Shown here in pieces: positions 9,455 through 19,322 of a DNA stretch of 27,480 nt (its first letter is position 1; each line of letters opens with the position of its first letter). A program made the position numbers and the translations under genes. Source of the stretch: Gnetum montanum (taxonomy: Eukaryota; Streptophyta; Gnetopsida; Gnetales; Gnetaceae). The notes below the pieces were generated by a model that worked only from the letters and a program-made list of their open reading frames with translations, made no database searches and was not told the origin of the DNA. Location of the stretch: contig MNCI01029111.1 of the NCBI GenBank assembly GCA_015680685.1, positions 1-27,480 on the forward strand, written 5' to 3'.

Positions 9455-10421
9455 GAGCAGTAGGTATCCCCTACACCCAATCATATGAATCACAAGTGTT
9501 CACACATAATTCAGTTAAATTCCATGAATGAGACTAGTTGTGCATCTAGCTTGTTAAGCATTATCATAGTTTGGTATCTTCCCATTGGACTAGTCTTAGC
9601 TTTATCATGTATGGTTTAGTCCAAAGTGAGGCATATGATTGTTGATGTTATTTCGGCTTTATGTTACTCCTAATGATAACAAAGAAATTAATTATTTAAT
9701 TTAATTAAAATCGAAAAGTAAAGTCTAAACTAGCGTATGGATGATGAGTGTCTATTCCTAGCTTGTGTATCCACTATTTGGATTACCAAGCACTACACAA
9801 TTAGACAAACTAAGTAATAATGTTGCTAGGATTACCAAGTGAATACGTGTTTATGCTCGAAATGAGTCACACTCATTTTGCCAATTGATTAACATGCATG
9901 AAAATGTAAATATTAACTAAGTACTTGACACGTAAATATTAACTAAGTACATGTAAAGTAAAATTACATAGAAAGTAACTTTAATCTAAGTCAAAGTGTT
10001 GTAATGAATAAGAATAAATCATGATCTTATTGCTATTCATGGAATGTGTCCAAGTACATTTCCACCTAAATAAGATGAAGTACAACTAACTCAGATCCAC
10101 ACTGCAGGCACTTACTAACTGTTCCCTAAGACTATGGAATAAAACTACAAGGGTTTGACTACTCTATTAACAAAAGAATGCCAAATACATAGTAGAAGCA
10201 CGTGTATTTATAGGCGAAAACACATATTACGTCAATGGGATTATGTCGACGTGTATGTGTCAATGGGGTTGCATCGATGCATACCCGTCGACACAACTAC
10301 GATATTGCATATACAACATCACAAATGTGATGTAGCAGCCAATTTAGATGTACCAAAAAGGATGCTACAATGCAGATGTGATGTAGCATCTATGATATCT
10401 CAACCAACTAATGCTTCATCA
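9451..10421 (-). repeat. family-A 3' LTR, minus orientation
   Basis: On the minus strand this starts TGATGAAGCATTAG at 10421 and ends CTGCTCATCA at 9451, 971 bp. It is the 3' LTR of the element 9451-15999, because gag on the minus strand lies upstream of it. TATAAATA lies at 10205-10212 (minus). U3 has CG-containing GATGC/GATATC-type inverted pieces. Its U5 end is fused to the tRNA copy, so LTR, tRNA and LTR form a 1-kb palindrome around a ~72-bp centre. Confidence 0.87.
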
Positions 10422-10436
10422 TAGCCCCATGATTGA
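10422..10436 (-). promoter_or_regulatory. polypurine tract of the family-A element
   Basis: The minus strand reads CAATCATGGGGCTA directly before the U3 start TGATGAAG. It has the same position and a similar sequence to TTAGTCATGGGGGTG before the family-B LTR, so it is the likely plus-strand primer site. It is weakened by substitutions in the purine run. Confidence 0.55.
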
Positions 10437-12490
10437 CTAAAAACTTGTCCTTGAGTTAATAGGATAGGAAAAAGCTTTCTTTGCAAAAAATTAGGAAAGT
10501 GTGAAATTATTAACTGAAACTAACTACTGACTAGCTCTAAGTGTTGCATTACAAAATTTTATTCAAGTGAATGCATAAAAAATGACAAAATTACAAAAAT
10601 ACTAGACAAACATTGAAGATTACAAAATTTATAGAGGTCTTCAAAAATTTGTTGAAGATGATTCTTCTTGTTGCCACTAGTAGTGGTAGACTTCCAAACT
10701 TAATTGTTAAGGATGGACTAAAATTTCTTCTCATCATTCGATAGGTCAAGCAATCATGTGATGTTTAAGTCATTATCCTGTATGTGCTACTATTTTTCCA
10801 TTGGAATATCCTTCATTGTCCCTCTCTTGGCTTCATTTCTGTGCTTGGAAAAAGACCTTCTTTCTTAGATGTTCCTTTTAGCATCACCTACAATCACCAA
10901 AGGATCAACATTAGTTTTGGTAAATTTTCCTTAATAATTAACCCTTTTTGGATCCCTTAGTTTGCATTTAATCACAAGGTGATGATAGCGTACTATGCCC
11001 AAGGCTATGAGGTAACTAAAATCATCAAGCTATTCATGTTAGTTTGGTTAATTACTATTAGTTACCACAATGTTAAAAAATAGGATGTTGGAAAAATTTC
11101 AGAAAGTTCAAAGCGGGCATTACTAGCCCTCATGACTAATGAGCATAACTTTGGAAGTGCATAAGTTTTTGAATAATTGAAACCAAAGGTTTGATTCAAA
11201 AGATGGCCAAGAAATATTAATGGATATGGAAATAGAAGAGTAGGAAAATTAATGAATGGATGAGAAGTAGTTCCAAAATCTTGCATAAATTCAAAGAAAC
11301 TATCACTAATGTTCTAGAATATGTGAAGGTTAGTTCAAAGCCATGATTAATAAGAGTTATGCAAGTGGATCCTCCCCAAAGCAGGCTCTTACCATAATGC
11401 CCTTACATAACCACTTCTATAGATGTCTATGGGCACCTGAGAAGTTAAATGTAGACCATGCATTTATTCCAAATAACACACAACTGCCTTGGTTGGGATG
11501 TTTCACTATACTAAACAAAACCAGAAGGCACATAATTACATGTAGCAGTGAGGTGAAGAATGGAATGAGAAGGGATTGAAGAGATTGGGATGCAAGGTGC
11601 TTTACCATGTTCGCAATAGGTTCTTGTGTCAAATGTGATTAAAATGATCCGCATACCTATCTGTCCAAGTTTCAGACCAAGTCCATATCACTAACAGTGA
11701 CCTCACATTAATGTGTTCCTTCTTACCTACCACCATGAGTCTACAACCATCTCAAAGAACAATCACCACTCCAAAAACAAAACAAAACAAAAGAAGGAAG
11801 GGCCTTAGTTAGAGGGGTACCTTTAGGCATGGGTAACATATCTTTCTAGCCCCATAACTAGCGCTTGTAGCTTGTTATTATGTATAAGGGATGTGCTTTG
11901 AATTTTTATTATTAAATATATATATATATTTGGATTTTAAATTTTTTGAAATGGGAACCACACCATGTAAAGACATAACTTCCTATTTATTGGTCGATGG
12001 AGGAATGATGATATGTTCTACGAGGAGTCATAAACCACATGAAGGAAGTCAAGAAAAGAACGGAAGTTCCCTTGAGGTCACACCCTTCGTCATTCACACT
12101 TGGTTTTTCATTCTTTCTTCAAGGTATAGTGATCATTGATTAATTTTAGTTTCATGAAAGAAGAATAGAATTACTTTCATGAAAAATGACCTTTTTATTT
12201 AGAGAATTGGAGGGATGGATGAGGTGGTCTCACTGCTTCATACAATTACTTAAGTATCTTAATAGCATAGCACAAAAACCCAATAGATAGAATTAATTTT
12301 GGCATCATGACTAGCAATATTATTAATAGAAACATGAAGAAAATGACTTAATAAAAGAGAAAATTATAAAGAAAAGAAAAGAAAAATATCAAGAAATGCA
12401 AAATATATTAAGAATTAGAAAATGGTGAAAGAAATGGGAAAATGATAAAAATTTATAAAATGAAAAAGTGAAAAGCACTTATTAGTTCTT
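10437..12490 (-). other. 3' non-coding region of family-A element, with conserved block 11330-12095
   Basis: About 2 kb between the gag stop and the polypurine tract. The part 12095-11330 matches 1060-1840 in order and orientation relative to the 3' LTR. A minus-strand open frame at 11286-11062 (74 codons) and the +/- frames around 11343-11632 carry no recognised domain. Simple repeats include an (AT)n run at 11916-11930 and an A/C-rich stretch near 11775-11795. Positions 12300-12480 are A-rich. A captured host fragment remains possible for 11062-11400, but nothing identifies it. Confidence 0.45.
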
Positions 12491-12493
12491 GCA

Positions 12494-14838
12494 TTAGGAT
12501 GAGGCATTTTCCCCATGACTAAGTGTAAAGGTAGAATAAGAGCTAATAAGTGGATTATTTGGTTCCATGCATCTTTTAGATAGTTTTGACTTCTTATTTC
12601 CAAGCAACTGGGTGTCTTTTGGTGTAGTGCCTACTGCGTAGACTGGTTTTTGCTCACACACTTGTTTTTGAACTTTATGGTGGGTCGGTATAGGGATTAT
12701 GTTAATATTTTGAACTTCTGGCCCATAACTACACCCTTTATCATTATTAGTGAGGCATGGAGGTTTCTGTCTCTCTATAGTGATAGGTTCATTATTTTTG
12801 TCCAGTGTTGAAGTGGTGATGGTTGTTGGCTTTTGTGTCTAATCAGGAGACATTATTTTTTTGAGGAAGGGTGTTGCAATAGATTGGCCTTGTGTGGGTT
12901 TTGATGCACCAGTAGGTCTATGAATTTTGTGTTTGTGTGAGGAAATTGCTCTAAAGAAAGGATGTTTCTGAGGTTGTGGTTGAGATCTACTAGCATTATC
13001 ATTTCCTTGTATGTTCACAACATAAGTGGCATTCTTTTGTTGATGTTGTGATGTAAAACCTTCTTATTTTGTTGGTGGTGACATATGGTGGAGGGAAGTA
13101 TGAGAATATTAAGGATATGATGGAGGATGAGAGGTGTGAGGTAGTTATCCCATAGAAGATGTTGCAAATTGATGATATTTGGGAGAGTGGTAGTAGATAT
13201 TTGAGTTAGAGGAAGTGGAACATAATATTCAAATGGGTCTAACTAGTAATAAGGGTATTATTGTTTTGATGATGGCATCTCTAATAATTGTGTCTTTTTC
13301 CACTGCAATTGATAGTAATTTTTAGGTTGATAAAAAGTTCCACTTAGATAGTATGGTTGGTTGTAGGACTGTCTATAATTACCTTGTGAAAAAGGTAATT
13401 TCCTAGCCATTTACTTTTGCACAAACTTAGGATGCAAAGCAAAACCCAATACTCATGTACATGTAACATGAATGGGTAATAGCTCTTTGGATGATCATAT
13501 AGGTAGATGTCACATCCATCATCATCTTCTATGATTGAGGCTATAGCCTTTTCACCTACAGCCATTTTCCCTTTTTGCCGATAAGTGTTCCTACCAATTT
13601 CTTAGTTTCTTTTCCTCTTCTTGTTTTGATTACTTGATTCTTCTATTATTATCCTATCCTGTACGATTTTTATGTAAGTTGTAACTTTACTCCCACATCT
13701 TATCTAGTGTTGCTTCAAGCTCATTGATAAACTTTTGTATTGGCAAGGTTTGTTGTAAAATCACCTCATCAAGAGCTGCATCTTTTTCCTCATCATAGAT
13801 ATGGATCCTTTTCTTTTGAAGAGTTTGATCCTAGTTATGTTCCTCTACATTTACTTGTTTACATAGCGCTCCTTCTTCTTTTGCCACTCACTTGATTAGC
13901 ATTTGTATCTGATGAGCTTTTAATTTGTATAATTGACCTTGGGCATAAATCCCAAGGATCTCCCTGATTCGATTACGGAGCCCATATATGATGTGGAAAA
14001 GTTTCTCTTTTTGAGAGAAATTATGGCCTAGATATTTATGTGGTAGAGAATAGTATCTATCCAAAGCCACATCCAAGGATTCATGCTTTTCTTGCTTCCA
14101 CCCTTGGATTTGTTTTCTCAAGTTGGACACTCTCACATAGGTTTGGTATTTTTTGTTGAAGAGCTCCAATGTTGTGGACCATTGGTAATGGAATCTAGTT
14201 CCAACGATCTATACCAACTTTCAACTTCATCTATTAGTATCCTAGGAAAGAGCTTAAGCTTTTGCCACTTACGTTTAATGTTTTTCAAGGTGCAGGCATC
14301 ATGGAAGGCTTGTAAATGATGTGGTGGATTAGAATTATAGCCTCCCCTCAATTCAAGAATATTGTCCATATTAAGGCATTTGATGCAGCTCTCCCTTTGA
14401 TGAGTTTAGGGTATTTGAACTACCTCCCTAATTTGTGTTAGGTCCCTAGTAGCTAATAAGGTTTCATTTGTACCATACACGTTATGGTGATAATTTATAT
14501 TTTTATTTGTTTGATTGTGATGATCTGGTTTATGATCATTTTGATGTCTTTGATTTTGCCCTTGGGTTTGATTTATGTCTTTATCTTGACCCCATAGTGG
14601 AGCTCTATCTCTATACCTATGTTCATCTTCATCAGAACTAGATGTTGAAGAGGAAGAGGAAGAGGAAGATGGTGAACTGGGAGAATCACCATGGCTACTA
14701 TATCTTCCTCCATGGTCCATTGATCTATCTTTTCTAGGTTTAGAGGAGGTTCTAGGGCTTGAGGCCCTCCTGGTTCTAGGACTTACTCCATCTCCTCTAG
14801 GATTGTCTACACCAGTTGAACGTAGTCCTTACATTTAG
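12494..14838 (-). pseudogene. gag of the family-A element (frameshifts and stops)
   Basis: Gag forms the nucleocapsid-like particle that packages element RNA. The N-terminal part (about 14838-14406) is Ser/Arg-rich, then has a run of about a dozen Ser followed by SSDEDEHRYRDRAPLWG and an Asn/His/Gln-rich tract. After a stop, the retrotransposon gag core is readable: NPPHHLQAFHDACTL and LFPRILIDEVESWYRSLE (14369-14180), a frameshift near 14168, then NLRKQIQGWKQEKHESLDVA and HKYLGHNFSQKEKLFHIIYG (14169-13888). This is the usual W...L-x-x-E...SW, then F-x-Q-x-x-x-ESL...R-Y-x-x-L, then GL order. Further downstream an EDDDGCDIYLY segment (13530-13498) is conserved in all other gag copies here, followed by a Gln/Tyr/Pro-rich tail ending near 12494. 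No CCHC zinc knuckle is visible. The start codon is uncertain (ATG at 14720, but the open frame extends upstream). Confidence 0.72.
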
Positions 14839-15078
14839 TAAGGGTGGAAATGAGCATATGAAACCCTTGCTTGAGTTTGTTCACTTTAATTCTCTTCAGT
14901 ATAGAACCTATAATTTTTCCTATAAGTGTTTTCATCATACAATGTGTTATGGGTCATATGTGAAGAAGATATGGTTTTATTATGTGTGACTTCAAATTTT
15001 AAAATTTTCTAAAAGATAAATCATTAATACCTTTATGATGATTATGTATAATATAACTAATCTAAATAACTAGCACCA

Positions 15079-15096
15079 TCCATAGCAATGGTGCCA
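15079..15096 (-). promoter_or_regulatory. primer-binding site for tRNA-Asp (family-A element)
   Basis: The minus strand reads TGGCACCATTGCTATGGA, one base after the LTR end (...CTCGTCA, then T). It differs from the tRNA-Asp complement TGGCGCCGTTGCCGGGGA at four positions, all G-to-A or C-to-T. This sets the orientation of the element and names its primer, the same tRNA that is preserved almost whole at 9380-9450. Confidence 0.85.
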
Positions 15097-15097
15097 A

Positions 15098-15999
15098 TGA
15101 CGAGTAGTAGGTACCTCCGATGCCCAACCATATCAATCACAAGGGTTCACACACGATTCAGTTGAATTCCATGGATGGGGCTAGTTGTGCATCTAGTTCA
15201 TTAAGCATTGATCACAGTTTGCTATCTTCCCACTTGGGCTAGTGGTAGCTTTGTCATGTACGATTTAGTCCAAAGTGAGGCATATGATTGTTGATGTTAT
15301 TTTAGCTTTATGTTACTTCTAATGATAATAAAGAAATTAATTATTTAATCTAATTAACAATGGAAAGAAAAGTCTAAACTAGCCTACCGTACACATCCTG
15401 AACCCATGTATCTACTACTAGGATTACCAAGCATTATTCTATTGGGTGAACCAAGTAATAACACTACTAGGATTACCAAGTGAATATGTATTTATGCTTG
15501 AAACTAGTTGTGCTCATTCTACTAATTGATTAAAGTGCATGAAAATGTAAATATTAACTAAGTACATGTAAAGTAAAATTGCATGTAAAGTAAATTTAAT
15601 CTAAGTAAAAGTGCTGCAATGAATAAGAATCAATCTTGATCTTATTACCATTGATGTAATGTGTCCAAGAACATTGCCACTTAAATAATATGTCATAGAA
15701 TTGACTTAGATCCACATTGTAGGCACTCATTGATTGTTCTCTAATATTACAGAATAAAACTGCAAAGGTTTGGCTACTCTATTGACAAAAGAATGTTAAA
15801 TACACAATGAAAGAACGTGTATTTATAGGAAAAAATACAGATTACATCAACAGGATCACATCGATGGGTACGTGTTGACACAGTAGTGTTGATGCGTATC
15901 CATCGATGCAGTTGCGATATCATAACTACGACATCACAGATGTGATGTAGCATCTACGACATAGCGTCTATGATATCTTAGCCAATTGATGCTTCATCA
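15098..15999 (-). repeat. family-A 5' LTR, minus orientation
   Basis: This 902-bp LTR runs on the minus strand from TGATGAAGCATCAATTGG at 15999 to CTACTCGTCA at 15098. It aligns along its length with 9451-10421 and 8371-9378. TATAAATA lies at 15820-15827 (minus). The outer edge abuts the second ATTGT target copy. Confidence 0.86.
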
Positions 16000-16004
16000 A
16001 TTGT
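16000..16004 (+). repeat. target site duplication ATTGT, right copy
   Basis: ATTGT follows the terminal TTCATCA and is identical to 8366-8370. The left-arm sequence resumes directly after it (TTACTCGATATGGAG against TTAGTTAATATGGAG in the right arm). Confidence 0.88.
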
Positions 16005-16560
16005 TTACTCGATATGGAGTCTACTATTTGCATAGTGAATAAAGCTCCTAGTTTTCCCTTTGTTCTACCAGTGATGCCTTAAATATTAAAACAAAATAAA
16101 ATATTTATTTAATTCCCATTTCATCAAGTTACAACAATTCATCCTTATCAAAGGAGATCCTAACTATACCTCATGATGTTGGACCATCGAGATTGTGACT
16201 AATAGTCATTTGTTGCTTTTTGTATGTGGTGTTGCACTTGTTCCACAAGGGATTGCAACACCTGTGAGTGATTATGAGCATTGTGCCTATGCCCATGAGA
16301 AATTACAATGCATGAGTTATTATTATTATTTTATTTATATATTCATAAAATTCATAAAAATAATTAAATATAAAATTATAAGTACTCTCTATTCCTCACC
16401 ATGGCAACATGGGTTTTCCATTGCATTATATGTATTATAATCTCTATTATGTTTATTAAATGTAACGACATACGTGAGTGTTCTTGGTAAGCCACTTAAC
16501 ATCATCTTTGAAGTTTATGACTAGATTGCATCACATTTCATATGATATAATTCCATTGGT
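16005..16560 (+). other. gag leader region of the duplicated unit
   Basis: It matches the inverse of 22430-22868 nearly end to end (for example AAAGCTCCTAGTTTTCCC at 16044 against 22821-22838). It joins the ORF1-side non-coding region to gag and carries no LTR or PBS. The ORF at 16195-16440 ends in AT-rich repeats and is not supported as a gene. Confidence 0.5.
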
Positions 16561-16579
16561 CATGATCAGCATGACTCCT

Positions 16580-17960
16580 ATTAATGCGTATTAAAGAGAT
16601 CACAGAAGGAGAGTAAGCCGACATAACTCTCCTAGTTCTTTATATTCATCATCTTATCCTCATCATTAAGTTCTAATGAAAGTGAATGTAACTAAGATAA
16701 GAGGGGTAATAATTTAAGATCTAGTAGAGATGATAAAAGAGGCCATTACGAGAATGATAGAGGAGAAGGCAGACGTGAGTAAGAAGTTGGGCATCGACAT
16801 AAATGAAGGCATAGTAAGCAATGACAAAAGAGACATGACAATGTTAAGGACCATGAGGGGCATAATGATTATGATGAACCATTTCTTACTACTTGGAGCA
16901 TTATTAACATTAGGGAGGTGATCTATATTTCTACCAAGCATCAAAAGAATGATTGAATCAAAAGGTTGAATATGAATAACATCCCTAAGTTTGAGGTAGA
17001 CTACAATGTAGATACATAACACCATTTTCAAGCCTTCCATGATGTTTTCACTTTGTAGAACATAGAGAATAAAAGGAAAAGGTTAAAACTCTTCCTTAGG
17101 ATACTCATTAAAGAAGTTAAAAGTTAGTACTAGTTCTTAGAGTAGGAATCCATCAGAATGTAGGGTATGATGTTGGAGCTATTCAATGATATGTATCAAA
17201 TGTATTTCCAAGTGTTCAACTTGAGAAAGTAGATCCAAGGGTGAAAATAAGACAATCATGAATCCCTTTATGCAACCTTGGGTAGATATTATTCTTTGCT
17301 ACATAAATACCTAGGTCATGACTTCTCTTAAAGGAAGTAGTTGCACCGCATCATAGATGAACTCAGGAAAAATATAAAATAAACTCTTAGGGTGTATGCC
17401 TAAGGAAGATTATCAAAAATGAAAGTCCATTAGATTGAGATATTAATTGATCAAGTGATAAAGAGTAAATAAGAACTTAAGAAAAGATAGAGTGTAGAGG
17501 TATATAATAGAAACCCCTCTATCCATAAAAAGGAGGTCTATCTTTGTGAGCTAGATAAGGGAGCATTGTTTGAAGAAGTGGTACAAATAAAAACCTTGCT
17601 AGTCTAAAAATAATTTATGATATCTCTACCAATATTAAAAAGATATGGAACTTAATAGATGAAAAGTTCCAAATAGCATTAAAGATTATGAAAGAGAAAG
17701 TATAAAAAGAAAGATCCAAGGATAAAGAAAGGAGAAAGAACAAGGATACATGAAGGAACTACTATCATGGAAAAGGAAAAGCATTTATAGTTGAAGAGGT
17801 TGTAAACTTCAAATTTGAAGATGATGGTTGTGAAATTTGATAATATGAATATCTTAAGGATTGTTGCCCTATAATGTTACACCTCCAAAAGTTTGGGGTT
17901 TATGACTTAAACTCAAAGTTTATCAAGAGGTAGACACCTAGGAGGTTGCCTTATCCGTAA
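16580..17960 (+). pseudogene. gag of the left arm (stops only, little frameshifting)
   Basis: From about 16669 one frame reads about 310 codons of gag interrupted only by stops. It runs through an Asp/Arg/His-rich N-terminal part, LNMNNIPKFEVDYNV, HHFQAFHDVFTL, LKLFLRILIKEVKS, LELFNDMYQMYFQVFNLRK, HESLYATLGRYYSLLHKYLG and a Lys-rich continuation. It aligns with the family-A gag (ELFNKKYQTYVRVSNLRKQI... and HESLDVALDRYYSLPHKYLG). A second frame at 17690-17950 carries KAFIVEEVVNFKFEDDGCEI and PIMLHLQKFGVYDLNSKF, the same C-terminal segment as EDDDGCDI / PFMLHVHEYWV of family A. Most stops are TAG or TGA where the homologue has Q, R or W. Solo-LTR-free target AAATG at 17198-17202 corresponds to the insertion point at 20702 in the other arm. 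Confidence 0.72.
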
Positions 17961-18631
17961 GATAGCTATTGATAGTCCTATCACTATTAATAATACTATT
18001 CAAGTGAGGTTCTATCTTAATGTTAAAAATATCATTAGTAGTGGAAAAACTCATAGTCATAGGAGATGTTACCACTAAGGCAATATTAGGTTCAACAATT
18101 TGTATTCCCAAGTGGCTCCACTGTACATAGTTATGCTCATCACTATTGTTCTCTTAAGTACTACAAGCCTACTACTTGACGAGTTGAATCTTTTCTAGAT
18201 TGTAGTGGATACATGATTGAGAAAAAAAAAACCCCAACTACTTTATCTATATATATTAATTAAAAATTCTAATCACCACCTAATTTTTTTCTTCATTGAA
18301 CAACTATAAATTAGGATGGGACCTATAAATTAGGGTGGGAAGAGTAATTAACAATAAGAAATAAGAAAAAGTTTAGTATTCTTGTGTTTCTTTTGGATGT
18401 AATGAGGTGATAAATTTATAATAAATATTCCATAAATGTAATATTGTGTTCTTTTCTCACAATATTTTGTTCCTTAGCTTTAAGTGGTTATAAATTTTTA
18501 TTTCTTTATTTCACATATTTTTTAAATCCTCAACATACGTTTTAATAAAATTTTATATTTAAATTAATATTACAAATAAAATATCCTCCAAGTAAATTTT
18601 GATATGCATGTTAAGCACTAATAACAATCAA
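17961..18631 (+). other. AT-rich tail of the left arm
   Basis: It matches the inverse of 19323-20010, and the two arms diverge after AACAATCAA at 18631. A frame shared by both arms reads NIRFNNLY(S/P)QV then a hydrophobic stretch (LLITIILLSATNLLLNESNLF on the right arm), so a short membrane-like peptide may once have been coded here. No family is recognised. Confidence 0.4.
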
Positions 18632-19322
18632 AAGCACTATCATGGGTTTTAGCTCATTTTGTACCATCCCTTCATAATGGTAGTGCTTTTCTCTAGTTTT
18701 TCCAACAAAAAAGGCTTAAGGTAAATATGGTCTCTTCTACATATAGTTCACCTAACACATGATAAAATATTAGTTAGATATGATTCATTTTTGAAATTGA
18801 AACTCAAGATTTTATTAAGTTGGTTCAACTAGTTCCTCGTCATGGTTGTAATTTATGGATGTACTACATAGACTAATAACTACTATAGGTAATGTGCTAC
18901 TATCATTTCAACCATTTTCAAACTTGAGACATTAATTTTTACCCTTAATTTCTTATGAAAAATGCCCAAAACATGTAAACATGCATGAAATTCATACATC
19001 ATCCTTATAGATTTTTATCCTTACAACTAATCCTAAAAAACCTCCCCTATATGATAGGAAAAGAATCAGGCTTTGACCTTGTTCAAAAGCACTCTCATGG
19101 GCTTTTGCTTCTTATTAAAAGCTTTGTTGTTAACCACCACAAAGAGCACAACAAAGATAGAGGAGAAATAACATAGAGTAATACTAAGGCTCAAACGTAA
19201 TCTATGTAAAGTTTTTAGTAACATTGTTAGTCCAAGGTTTCATTAGTTAAAGAAAATTACTAAAATTCAATAAAGCATTACCATCTTGAGACTTGACTTG
19301 AAAAATACTAAGTTGAATAATG
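18632..19322. other. spacer at the centre of the giant inverted duplication
   Basis: This 691-bp single-copy centre has no gene. A 27-bp direct repeat with three mismatches (TCAAAAGCACT(A/C)TCATGGG...GCT) occurs at 18628-18654 and 19083-19109. Both copies can form a hairpin: AAAAGCACTA 18630-18639 with TAGTGCTTTT 18681-18690, and CAAAAGC 19084-19090 with GCTTTTG 19101-19107. The part 19165-19322 matches 25760-25900 (third copy), so the right-arm unit originally extended into the spacer. Confidence 0.6.

Larger units (their letters stand above)
8371..15999. mobile_element. composite retrotransposon insertion: LTR(+), antisense tRNA-Asp, LTR(-), gag-only internal(-), LTR(-)
   Basis: The 7,629-bp unit begins TGATGAAGCA (a U3 end) and ends TGCTTCATCA (again a U3 end, inverted), and is flanked by a single 5-bp duplication ATTGT. 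Inside are a + strand LTR (8371-9378), a reverse-complement tRNA-Asp with the CCA complement (9380-9450), and a complete minus-strand element (9451-15999) with two LTRs, PBS, gag and polypurine tract but no pol. The sub-units cannot be explained as separate insertions: bases next to the inner ends (TTGGC after 9378, TACAA before 9451) match neither each other nor ATTGT. The duplicated arm at 22850-22890 shows the uninterrupted target. It was therefore integrated as one molecule. Confidence 0.85.
9451..15999 (-). mobile_element. gag-only (non-autonomous) LTR retrotransposon, family A
   Basis: In minus orientation it reads 5' LTR 15999-15098, PBS 15096-15079, gag about 14838-12494, a 2-kb non-coding 3' region, polypurine tract next to 10422, and 3' LTR 10421-9451. 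Total length is 6.5 kb. No protease, reverse transcriptase or integrase motif is visible anywhere between the LTRs, so it must have moved with enzymes supplied in trans. This fits the plant class called TR-GAG (terminal repeats with GAG). The conserved block 12095-11330 is shared with the family-B element at the left of the window. Confidence 0.8.
5826..18631 (+). repeat. left arm of a giant inverted duplication (interrupted by the insertion 8371-16004)
   Basis: Without the 7.6-kb insertion, about 5.2 kb here (5826-8370 plus 16005-18631) matches the reverse complement of 25464-19323 collinearly: the ORF1 remainder, about 1 kb non-coding, a leader, gag, the gag 3' region and an AT-rich tail. 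Examples are AAGCTTCACAACATATGTAGG near 6002 against 25279-25300, and TATATTTTTATATAGTTG near 7588 against 23637-23655. Homology starts sharply at TGCAAGAATG and stops at AACAATCAA (18631). Divergence is substantial (many transitions and short indels), so the duplication is old. Confidence 0.85.

Noticed and set aside
11062-11286. 74-codon minus ORF as a captured host exon
   Set aside because: No recognisable family and no intron-exon signals; left as part of the element's 3' non-coding region.
8371-15999. Two independent nested insertions (a solo LTR next to a gag-only element)
   Set aside because: Inner ends have no matching 5-bp duplications; only the outermost pair does (ATTGT), and the empty paralogue lacks the whole block.
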